Below are positions 8,517-15,800 of a stretch of DNA of 32,200 nt, one piece after another. The stretch is from CAYMRB01 sp964392615 (GTDB taxonomy: Bacteria > Planctomycetota > UBA8108). The notes beneath the pieces are model-generated. The model was given only the letters and a program-made list of their open reading frames with translations, made no database searches and was not told the DNA's origin. Each line of letters starts with the position of its first letter. Within the stretch, counting starts at the first letter, position 1. The stretch is from positions 1-32,200 of the forward strand of contig CAYMRB010000054.1 of NCBI GenBank assembly GCA_964392615.1, in the 5' to 3' direction. Both the position numbers and the translations under genes were made by a program.

Positions 8517-8939
8517 ATGCGCAAGCAAGAAGGTTTCACTCTGATCGAGCTGATGATCGTGGTCGCGATCATCGCGATCATCGCCGCCATCGCCATTCCG
8601 AGTCTCCTGAACGCCAGGAAGGCCGGCAACGAGGCCTCTGCGATCAGCTCCATGCGGACGCTGACCACGGTCAACGAGCAGTACAGGACCCGCTACGGCC
8701 GGTTCTCGTCCTCGCTGGCCAACCTGCAGGCCACGAAGTACATCGACAGCGTCCTGGGGCAGGGCACGAAGTCCGGCTACGAGTTCACGTACGCCGCCGG
8801 TACGACGACGTGGGACTGCGAGGCCGACCCGACGGTGCTTGGCACGGACGGTGACCGCTACTTCTACGTCGACCAGACCGGTATCATCCGGTTCTCGTCG
8901 ACGGCGACGGCGGCCGCGACCGATCCCCCGATCGACTGA
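8517..8939 (+). CDS. Type IV pilin (PilA-like prepilin)
   Basis: A 140-residue prepilin. The leader MRKQEG is cut by prepilin peptidase before Phe7, giving a mature FTLIE start with Glu5, followed by the hydrophobic assembly helix IVVAIIAIIAAIAIPSLLNARKA. The globular part continues with ISSMRTLTTVNEQYRTRYGRF, a pattern seen in major pilins of several non-proteobacterial phyla. Only one cysteine is present, so the C-terminal disulfide loop of classical Pseudomonas-type PilA is absent. It is a single-gene unit with its own sigma-54-type promoter and a strong terminator, as expected for an abundant structural subunit. No assembly genes (pilB, pilC, pilQ, pilD) lie nearby. A type II secretion pseudopilin is the alternative; the promoter, strong ribosome-binding site and monocistronic layout favour a major pilin. 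Confidence 0.92.
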   Translation: MRKQEGFTLIELMIVVAIIAIIAAIAIPSLLNARKAGNEASAISSMRTLTTVNEQYRTRYGRFSSSLANLQATKYIDSVLGQGTKSGYEFTYAAGTTTWDCEADPTVLGTDGDRYFYVDQTGIIRFSSTATAAATDPPID

Positions 8940-8959
8940 TCCGGGTTAGCGGGCAGTGC

Positions 8960-8983
8960 GCCGCGGCACATTCGGGCCGCGGC
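8960..8983. repeat. G+C-rich inverted repeat after the pilin gene
   Basis: GCCGCGG (8960-8966) and CCGCGGC (8977-8983) form a perfect 7-bp stem around a 10-base loop, 21 bases after the pilin stop and just before the terminator. It may protect the 3' end of the pilin mRNA. Confidence 0.5.
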
Positions 8984-8994
8984 GTCGCGTGGGG

Positions 8995-9037
8995 AAAGAG
9001 GTGGTTCTTCGCGAACCACCGAACCACCTCTTTTTTT
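8995..9037 (+). terminator. Strong intrinsic terminator of the pilin gene
   Basis: AAAGAGGTGGTTC (8995-9007) pairs perfectly over 13 bp with GAACCACCTCTTT (9021-9033), followed by T bases to 9037. A second GAACCACC at 9013-9020 can pair with the same 5' arm, so two alternative hairpins are possible. Confidence 0.95.
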
Positions 9038-9127
9038 GTGCCCCGCGCCGGCTCCCGGACGGTAGGGGGACGTACGGTGTCTTCGCCGACGTAGCTCCGC
9101 CGCAGCGCTTGTCTTCCACCTGCCGGC

Positions 9128-9156
9128 TTGCACAAAGTCGTTGGCAAGCCTACACT
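9128..9156 (+). promoter_or_regulatory. Probable rpe promoter placed for a leaderless mRNA
   Basis: TTGCAC (9128-9133), 17 bases, then TACACT (9151-9156), which ends 8 bases before the rpe ATG. Initiation would fall at or next to the start codon, and no Shine-Dalgarno sequence precedes the ATG. The -35 match is weak; the -10 matches the recJ and CotH-gene boxes. Confidence 0.4.
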
Positions 9157-9164
9157 TCCGCCCT

Positions 9165-9848
9165 ATGAACCGCTGCGCGAAGATCGCCCCGTCGATCCTG
9201 GCTGCGGACTTCGGGGCTCTCGCCGATGCGGTGCGGGTCGTGGAGGACGCCGGGGCCGACGAACTCCACGTCGACGTGATGGACGGCCACTTCGTCCCGA
9301 ACCTGTCGATGGGGCCTCTCGTGGTCCGTGCCCTCGATCGCGTCACGGCCCTGCCCCTTGACGTCCACCTGATGATCACGGATCCTGACCGGTACGTGAA
9401 GCCGTTCGTGGATGCCGGCGCGGATCACATCACGTTTCATATCGAAACGGACGCCGACCACCGAGCTTTGCTCGACTGGCTCCGCGAGCGGGAGATCGGA
9501 CGCGGAATCGCGTTGAGCCCGGACACCCCCGTCGAGCGCGTGCTCGACTACCTGGAGGCGGTGGATCGGGTATTGGTGATGACGGTATATCCCGGCTTCG
9601 GAGGTCAGTCCTTTCTCGGCGACAATCTCGACAAGGTCCGCAAGATCCGAGCGGCAGAGCAGGAGTTGCGCGCCGTTGGGCGGCCCGAGTTGGCGGCGGT
9701 CGAGATCCAAGTCGACGGCGGCGTCGACGAGGAGACGATCGTGGCTTGCCGCGACGCGGGAGTCGACAACTTCGTCGCCGGCAGCTCGGTCTTCTCAGCG
9801 CCGGATCCCGCTGCGGCCGTCCGCGCCTTGAAGAAGGCGATCGGCTGA
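9165..9848 (+). CDS. rpe: Ribulose-phosphate 3-epimerase
   Basis: Interconverts D-ribulose 5-phosphate and D-xylulose 5-phosphate in the pentose phosphate pathway. The 227 residues match the usual length of this TIM-barrel enzyme. Signatures run in order: APSILAADF, HVDVMDGHFVPN (metal-binding His and Asp), DVHLMI, HIETDADH, ALSPDTP, MTVYPGFGGQSF, VDGGVDEETI and AGSSVF (phosphate binding). The ATG at 9165 is chosen over a TTG at 9141 because the protein then starts MNRCAKIAPSIL, as in the family, and the likely -10 box lies inside the longer version. No ribosome-binding site is visible, which fits a leaderless transcript. accD follows 84 bases later and is not functionally related. Confidence 0.96.
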   Translation: MNRCAKIAPSILAADFGALADAVRVVEDAGADELHVDVMDGHFVPNLSMGPLVVRALDRVTALPLDVHLMITDPDRYVKPFVDAGADHITFHIETDADHRALLDWLREREIGRGIALSPDTPVERVLDYLEAVDRVLVMTVYPGFGGQSFLGDNLDKVRKIRAAEQELRAVGRPELAAVEIQVDGGVDEETIVACRDAGVDNFVAGSSVFSAPDPAAAVRALKKAIG

Positions 9849-9932
9849 CCGTGAGCTCGTGCGGCGCGGGCCGAGATTTCGACGCGAGGACTTGCGACTC
9901 CCTGGCATGACCCCCGCATACGGCAACCTGGC

Positions 9933-10793
9933 ATGAAGAGAGTCGGGCACTTGGAAAACAAGGTAGACGTCTCCAGACGACGGCGGGACATGCCGGACAA
10001 CCTCTGGATGCAGTGTCCCGTCTGCACCAAGCTGATCTATAAGCCGACGGTGGAGCAGCGCCAAAACGTCTGCCCGGAGTGCAACTCGCACTTCGAGATC
10101 TCGAGCCGTCGGCGCATCGCGAGCCTGCTCGATGAGGGCAGCTTCTCCGAGCACTTCACCGAGCTGCGGCCTCTGGATCCGCTTCAATTCGTCGCGGTCC
10201 GCGCGTACCGCGATCGGCTCGCGGCGGCGCAGAAGCGGACGTCGCTCGCCGACGCGTGCGTCGTCGGAACCGGGCGGATCGAGGGCCATCCCGTCGTCTT
10301 CGGCGTCAGCGACTCGCGCTTTCTGCGCGGCAGCATGGGCTCCGTCGTCGGCGAGAAGATCTTCCGCGGGATCGAGCTCGCCCGCGATCGCGGCGAGCCG
10401 TTCGTGTTCGTCAGCGGTTCGGGTGGTGGGGCGCGCATGGACGAGGGCATCCTGTCGCTGATGCAGATGGCGAAGACCAGCGCCGCGCTGGCCGAGCTCG
10501 ATCGCCGCGGCGGGCTGTTCATCTCGATCCTGACGAATCCGACGATGGGCGGCGCGATGGCGAGCTTCGCGGCCCTCGGCGACGTGATCCTCGCCGAGCC
10601 CGGAGCGCTGATCGGATTCGCGGGGCCGAACGTGATCCGCGAGACGATCAAGTCGGAGATCCCCGACGGATTCCAGACCTCCGAGTTCCTCCTCGAGCAC
10701 GGGTTCGTCGACCGTATCGTCGATCGCCAGAAGATGCGCTCGATGCTCGCCGAGTTCCTCGAGCTCCTGGTGCCCCCGGCCGCAGCGTCCTGA
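9933..10793 (+). CDS. accD: Acetyl-CoA carboxylase carboxyltransferase subunit beta
   Basis: Beta subunit of the carboxyltransferase that moves a carboxyl group from biotin to acetyl-CoA, the first committed step of fatty acid synthesis. The N-terminal zinc ribbon is intact: Cys28, Cys31, Cys47 and Cys50 (CPVC, 15 residues, CPEC). The crotonase-fold body has SGSGGGARMDEG near 161-172, LTNPTMGGAMASFA and IGFAGPNVIRET, typical of AccD. Length is 286 residues. The start at 9933 gives a 27-residue lead before the zinc ribbon, as usual; an ATG at 9990 (MPDNLW) is possible, and neither has a clear ribosome-binding site. The alpha subunit, biotin carboxylase and biotin carrier genes are not in the window. 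Confidence 0.96.
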   Translation: MKRVGHLENKVDVSRRRRDMPDNLWMQCPVCTKLIYKPTVEQRQNVCPECNSHFEISSRRRIASLLDEGSFSEHFTELRPLDPLQFVAVRAYRDRLAAAQKRTSLADACVVGTGRIEGHPVVFGVSDSRFLRGSMGSVVGEKIFRGIELARDRGEPFVFVSGSGGGARMDEGILSLMQMAKTSAALAELDRRGGLFISILTNPTMGGAMASFAALGDVILAEPGALIGFAGPNVIRETIKSEIPDGFQTSEFLLEHGFVDRIVDRQKMRSMLAEFLELLVPPAAAS

Positions 10794-10923
10794 TCCGGCA
10801 GCTGACCTTTTCGGCCCTCCTCGGAAGCGCCTTGACGGCCGCGCTGTCTCAAGTCATGGCGCGGCACGTCCGATAGATGGTGCACCGAATCCTCAACGTC
10901 CAGTCAGCTCTTCCGAGGTGCAA

Positions 10924-11289
10924 ATGGAGCGCGGCCGAATCCTAATCGTGGGGCAGACGAAGGAGAACTCGTACGAGGTACGAAATCTCTTCGACAACCG
11001 GCGTTTCGAGCTCGAGATCGCGTTGAACAAGGAGATGGGCAAGTTTGTCCTCTCCAACCGCATGATGAATCTCCTCATCCTGCACACCGAGGCGATCGAC
11101 GAGGAAGCGTCCGAGCTCTTCGCGTTCATGAACGACAAGGGGATCTCGATCCCGGTCATGATCGTCGGAGAGGAAGCGGACAGCTTCCATGAGCGAATCG
11201 GCAACGAGGCCGAGCTCGCACCGGATGTCTCAGCGTTCGAGAAGCCCTATCCGATCGACAGCATCTTGTCGTACGTCGACGAGCTCTGA
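10924..11289 (+). CDS. Degenerate receiver-domain (pseudo-receiver) protein
   Basis: A 121-residue stand-alone protein with the alternating beta/alpha layout of a response-regulator receiver: beta1 RILIVG, beta3 MNLLILH, beta4 IPVMIVGEE, and a C-terminal FEKPYPIDSILSYV in which the conserved Lys-Pro (107-108) is kept. The acidic pair after beta1 is replaced by GQT, and the phosphoacceptor Asp at the end of beta3 is replaced by His54 (LLILHTEA). It is therefore unlikely to be phosphorylated in the normal way and may act by protein contact. The ATG at 10924 is preferred to the GTG at 10918 because GAGG (10915-10918) lies 5 bases before it. A terminator follows, then a GGDEF gene on the same strand. 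The receiver assignment is by pattern, without an alignment. Confidence 0.75.
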   Translation: MERGRILIVGQTKENSYEVRNLFDNRRFELEIALNKEMGKFVLSNRMMNLLILHTEAIDEEASELFAFMNDKGISIPVMIVGEEADSFHERIGNEAELAPDVSAFEKPYPIDSILSYVDEL

Positions 11290-11343
11290 TCGGAGCGGCC
11301 TGGAGAAAAGGGAAGATCGAAGGAGCCCCTCGGGTTGGGGCGC

Positions 11344-11377
11344 GAAAGCCGGCGGCTAGTTCGCCGGCTTTCTCTTT
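11344..11377 (+). terminator. Intrinsic terminator after the pseudo-receiver gene
   Basis: GAAAGCCGGCG (11344-11354) and CGCCGGCTTTC (11362-11372) form a perfect 11-bp stem with a 7-base loop, followed by TCTTT. It lies 54 bases after the stop codon. Confidence 0.9.
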
Positions 11378-11448
11378 GGGCCGGGGCGAACGCATCCGCA
11401 CGTTCGCGTCGTGTTCGAGTCGCGCGCCGCGGCGGGGGCGCGCAGGGG

Positions 11449-11477
11449 TTCAAAATCTCCCGGAACGCACTTATCAT
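11449..11477 (+). promoter_or_regulatory. Probable promoter of the GGDEF gene, placed for a leaderless mRNA
   Basis: TTCAAA (11449-11454), 17 bases, then TATCAT (11472-11477, five of six consensus). The -10 box ends 8 bases before the ATG at 11486, exactly as at rpe, and no Shine-Dalgarno sequence lies between. Confidence 0.5.
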
Positions 11478-11485
11478 GGTCTTCC

Positions 11486-12442
11486 ATGAGTCTGTTCCAG
11501 GAGCTCAAGCAGCTGGAGGAGGAGGGCATCGACCTCGTCGATGTGCTCGGCCAGGATCGTCATCTCGATTCGCCCGGGGCGCTCGAAGAGATCATCCTGA
11601 AGCTGTACCGCACCGGTGAGAACCTCTACGCCGAGCTCTTGTTCCACCTGACGTACCGTCGCTTCTCGGCAGATGAGGCGGAGCAAATCTGGACGGACAT
11701 CATGACGCACAAGCGGCAGCTCGAGTCGACGCTCGAGCGCCCCGTCCGCTTTCGCGTCGCGGCTCTCGATTGGCTGACCGACAAGAACCCGTTGCTGCGG
11801 GGCGTCCGCTTGATCGCGCGGCCGGAGTTCGAGACGATCTTCAGCTTCGTCAACGTCGACGAGGTGACGGGGACCTACAACCGGCGCTACTTCAACCGCG
11901 AGCTTCGCCACGAGGTGATCCGGGCGAAGCGGTACGGTAGCCCGCTGTCCGTTCTGCTCATCGACGTCGACGACTTCAAGCGCGTCAATGACAGCCTCGG
12001 CCATCTCGAGGGGGATACCGTGCTGCGGCGCATCGGGCGCCTCCTGCGCGAGTCGACGCGAGAGTCGGACCTCGTCTGTCGTTTCGGCGGCGACGAGTTC
12101 GCCGTGCTTCTTCCCGAGACGAATGCGCGCGAGGCGTACACGACGGCGGAGCGCATTCGCAAGTCCGTCGAGCGCATGCGTCCCGAAGCATCCGAGTGCG
12201 CTCCGCGCCCGGCTGCGGACGCCGGCGGACATGGCGCGACGGACTCCGCTCAGTCCGCCGGGGGGGCTCGCGGGCCCACGCTGAGCATCGGCGGCGCGGC
12301 GTATCCGGCATGCTGCGACGACGCGGACGAGCTCGTCGCGATCGCCGATCAGATGTGTCTCGACGCGAAGCGAGCGGGCAAGAACCGCGTGCTCGTCGCC
12401 GGCTTCGACCAGGAGGACGCCGGGGTGCACCTCGGCGCCTAG
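11486..12442 (+). CDS. GGDEF-domain diguanylate cyclase with inhibitory I-site
   Basis: Predicted to make cyclic di-GMP from two GTP. In this 318-residue protein the GGDEF domain starts at VDEVTGTYNRRYF (about 124) and has LLIDVDDFKRVNDSLGH (157-173) and an intact GGDEF at 201-205. The product-inhibition site RESD (192-195) is exactly five residues upstream, so feedback inhibition by c-di-GMP is expected. Between the catalytic half and the closing LSIGGAAYP lies an Ala/Gly-rich insert of about 28 residues. The N-terminal 120 residues are largely helical by appearance, without a recognisable sensor domain or membrane segment, so the protein is probably cytoplasmic. The ATG at 11486 is chosen because the product starts cleanly (MSLFQELKQL) and a good -10 box lies 8 bases before it. 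It follows a pseudo-receiver gene but is separated from it by a terminator. Confidence 0.92.
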   Translation: MSLFQELKQLEEEGIDLVDVLGQDRHLDSPGALEEIILKLYRTGENLYAELLFHLTYRRFSADEAEQIWTDIMTHKRQLESTLERPVRFRVAALDWLTDKNPLLRGVRLIARPEFETIFSFVNVDEVTGTYNRRYFNRELRHEVIRAKRYGSPLSVLLIDVDDFKRVNDSLGHLEGDTVLRRIGRLLRESTRESDLVCRFGGDEFAVLLPETNAREAYTTAERIRKSVERMRPEASECAPRPAADAGGHGATDSAQSAGGARGPTLSIGGAAYPACCDDADELVAIADQMCLDAKRAGKNRVLVAGFDQEDAGVHLGA

Positions 12443-12502
12443 CAGTCCGTTGAGAAAGGGCTTCGAGCGCGAGGGCGAGGCATTTCGATCGGGATCGAGG
12501 CG

Positions 12503-12540
12503 CCAGAACGCAGGCAATGTGGTGCATTGTCGAGTTCTGG
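12503..12540. repeat. Two-part stem-loop after the GGDEF gene
   Basis: Outer arms CCAGAAC (12503-12509) and GTTCTGG (12534-12540) enclose inner arms CAATG (12515-12519) and CATTG (12525-12529). There is no T-run, so it is more likely a structured 3' end or a protein site than a classical terminator. Confidence 0.5.
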
Positions 12541-12557
12541 CAACGAAGAGCCCGGCC

Positions 12558-12639
12558 CTAAGGAACCCAGGAACCCAGGAAGGGAAGGGAGGGCGCATCC
12601 ACTTCCCTTCCTGGGTTCCTGGGTTCCTGGGTTCCTTAG
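12558..12639. repeat. Long palindrome built of 8-base GGAACCCA units with unequal arms
   Basis: The left arm 12558-12587 starts CTAA, carries two GGAACCCA units and ends GGAAGGGAAG. The right arm 12602-12639 is its reverse complement except for one extra TGGGTTCC unit (three against two). The loop is 14 bases. Arms of 30 and 38 bases with such a short loop would form a very stable hairpin in RNA or a cruciform in DNA. Confidence 0.85.
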
Positions 12640-12819
12640 AAATCCTACTTGGAGGCGGCAGAAGTCTTCGCCGGAGAACAAGATTCTGGACGTTAGTAGT
12701 ACAGAGAAGAGACAGGCCGAGACGAGGGGCCGGCCCTCCCGTCTTTCTCCGTGTTCTCGGTGATTCTGGGGTAATCCTCTTCTCTTGACACGAGCGGGTG
12801 CGAGGAGCTCCGTCGCTGC

Positions 12820-15800
12820 ATGAGATATGCCTTACCGATCGTGGTCCTGTTCGCTGCGGGAGCTGTACGGGCAGACGACGATCCCGTCTTTCACTGGCGA
12901 TTCGCGCCGGATCGCGTCGACGGAGGCGTCGTGCGTCCGCTCGCCGGCACGCGCACCGCCCACCTCGTCGACGGCGCGCGCGTCGAGGCGGGGAGTCCTC
13001 CTGCGGCGACGTTCCCCGCAGCGCGCAGCCGGATCGTGCTCGCCGACTCGCTGGACGGGGTCGATTTGCCGACGGCCGCGATCTCGGTCGAGGCGTGGGT
13101 CGCCGTCGAGAGACGGCGGGACTGGACCGGTCTCATCGGCGCGCTGCAAGATAACGGCGGCGAGGAGAAGGGCTGGCTGCTCGGCGTCAAGGGATGGCGC
13201 CTGTTCTTCGCGCTCGCGTCGCGCGGCGCGAACGACGGCGACGGCAAGTTGACGTACGTCGAGTCGCCCGTCGATCTCGAGCCGGACCATTGGTATCACG
13301 TCGTCGGCACCTACGACGGCCGCACGCAGGCGCTGTGGATCGACGGCCAGCACCGCGCATCGTCGACGGCGCAGTCGGGAGCGATTCTCTACCCGCAGCA
13401 GGCGACGTTCGTCGCCGGAGCGTACCAGGACCGCGACGAGCTCCACCCGCTCGGCGGACGTCTGGCGGAGGTCGCGCTGTGGTCGCGCGCGTTCGGCGCC
13501 GACGAGATCGCCGCGCGCTTCGAGGGAAGCTCGGCGCGCTATCCGCTCAGTCGACCGGTCGTGCCGTCGGGCGAGGACTGGCCGACCTACCTGCGCGACG
13601 CGGGCCGCAGCGGCATGTCGCCGCAGACGATCGCGCTGCCGCTACGGCCGGTCTGGAAGTACCGCGCGCGCCAAGCTCCGCGTCCGGCGTGGCCACCGCC
13701 GGCAAGGCAGAATTTCTGGGCGCGCAAGGAGCAGCTGCGGGCTCGTGTGACGTACGATCGCGCGTCCCACGTCGTCGTCGCGGGCGGACGTCTCTACTTC
13801 GGCTCGTCGAGCGACGACAAGGTCTACTGCCTCGATGCGGCCAGCGGGCGCGAGCTGTGGAGTCGCTTCACCGAGGGGCCGGTGCGCTTCGCGCCGGTGG
13901 TCGCAGCGGGCGGGGCCGAGTCGCGCGTCGTCGTCGGATCGGACGACGGCCGCGTCCACTGTTTCCGCGCGCGGGACGGTGTGTCGCTCTGGTCGACGCG
14001 CGTCGCGCCGCAGGATCGCCGCATTCCGGGCAACGAGCGTCTGATCTCGGCGTGGCCCGTGCGCACCGGGATTCTCGTCGCCGACGGCGTCGTTCACGCA
14101 TGTGCCGGGCTCTTTCCGATGCAGGGAGTGTGGCGTGCGGGGCTCGATCTCGAGACGGGCGACATCGTCGCGCGGCAGCGGATCAACGTCTCGCCGCAGG
14201 GCTATCTCGAGCAGCGCGGGGCGCGTCTCGTCGTGGCGCAGGGGCGAGCTCCATCGACCGTGCTGTCGCGATTGAAGCGGCGCGGCAAGATCGGCGGCGT
14301 CTCGCCTCCCGGTGGCCTCGAAGCGTATCCGTACGCTCTCGTCTCGTGTGAGGGGCTGCACTTCGCGGGCGGCGACGGAGAGATCGCGGCGTTCGATTCC
14401 ACGACCGGTAAACGCGTCTGGACGGCGTCCGTCGACGGGCGCGCGTACTCGCTGGCGATCGCGGCGAGATGCGTCTTCGCGAGCACGGACCGCGGTGTGA
14501 TCCACTGCTTCGGAAGCGGTGCGGATGGCGCGGCTGCGGACGATCCGAGTCCGTCGAGTGATGCGCCGAGCGCGTTTCCGTACGCGAGCGAGCAACGAGC
14601 GGTGGCGATGGAGCGCGCGGCTCGCCGCGTGATCGAGGACGACGGAGCGAGAATCGTTCGCGGCCTGGCCCTCGTGCTCGGTTCGGGAGACGGCGCGTTC
14701 GCGCAGGAGCTCGCACGGCTCAGCGAGCTGCGCGTAGTCGGTATCGAGACGGATCGCGCCTTCGTCGAGCGCTCGCGTCGCACGCTCGATCGCCTCGGCC
14801 TGTACGGAGATCGCGTCGCTGTACTGCAGGGCGAGGGCGACGGCGTCGGGGCGCGCTGCGCGGATCGGCTCGCGAACCTCGTCTGCGTGCTTCCGAATGC
14901 CGCTGGCCGATTGCCGAGCGACGACGCGGCGCGGGAGCTCGAGCGAACCGCGCGACCGGGCGGCGTCGTCTGGATCGGCATGCCGGGGACGACGAAGGAC
15001 GAGCGCGAGTTGCGCCGGTTCGCCGCGGCGACGCGCTTCGAAGGTCGGGAAGTCGTCGCTGGCGCTGTGCGCTGTCGTGTGCCGAGCGTCGAAGGCGCGG
15101 GCGATTGGACCCATCTGTACGCCGACGCCGGCAATACCGGATCGAGCGACGACGCGCGCGTCAGCGGCCCTCTCGATCTGCAGTGGTTCGGTCCGCCGGG
15201 ACCGCGGCCGATGATCGATCGGCACCATCGCGCCAATTCGCCGCTCGTCGCGGGCGGGCGGCTGTTCATTCTCGGTGACGGTCGCGTCTTCGCGGTCGAT
15301 GCGTACAACGGCACGCCGCTCTGGGATATCGAGGTCTCAGGATCGCGTCGAGTCGGCGTGATGCGGGACAGCGGCAACGTGATCGCGTCGCGGGAGGCGG
15401 TGTGGGTCGCGGCGGGCGAGCGGGCTGTGGAGCTCGACGCGCGCACCGGACGGCGGCGAGCGGCGCACGGCGTACCGGTGACCGGCGACGAGACGCGACA
15501 CTGGGGTTGGATCGCGATCGTCGACGATCTGCTGCTCGGATCGGCGACGCGGCCGGGGGCGTCGCGCACGACGCACGATCGCGACACGATTCTCGACGTG
15601 TACGCCGACGCGAAGCCTCTCGTGACGAGCGGCGAGGTGTTCGCGCTCGATCGTTCGACGGGAGAGAAGCGGTGGGTCCGGCCGCCTGCAGCCGGCGTGC
15701 GGATCAACACGACGTTCGCCGCCGCCGGCGAGGGCGTGTTCCGGCGCGTGTTCTGGATCGAGAGTTCGGACCGGACGACGCGCGATGAACCGACGGGCCG

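Larger units (their letters stand above)
12443..12819. other. 377-base spacer with two large inverted repeats, no gene
   Basis: No convincing coding frame. It holds a two-part stem-loop at 12503-12540 and the GGAACCCA palindrome at 12558-12639. A perfect TTGACA at 12785-12790 has no acceptable -10 box 16-18 bases downstream. GAGGAG at 12802-12807 is the likely ribosome-binding site of the next gene. Confidence 0.6.

Noticed and set aside
9141..9164. Longer rpe start at a TTG codon.
   Set aside because: The extra residues are not family-like and the likely -10 box lies inside the extension.
9901..9936. Ten-base direct repeat CCTGGCATGA at 9901 and 9927, the second covering the accD start.
   Set aside because: Short, with no further structure; likely chance or a small local duplication.
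12785..12790. Perfect TTGACA -35 box upstream of the LamG/PQQ gene.
   Set aside because: No acceptable -10 box occurs 16-18 bases downstream; the region there is G+C-rich and contains the ribosome-binding site.
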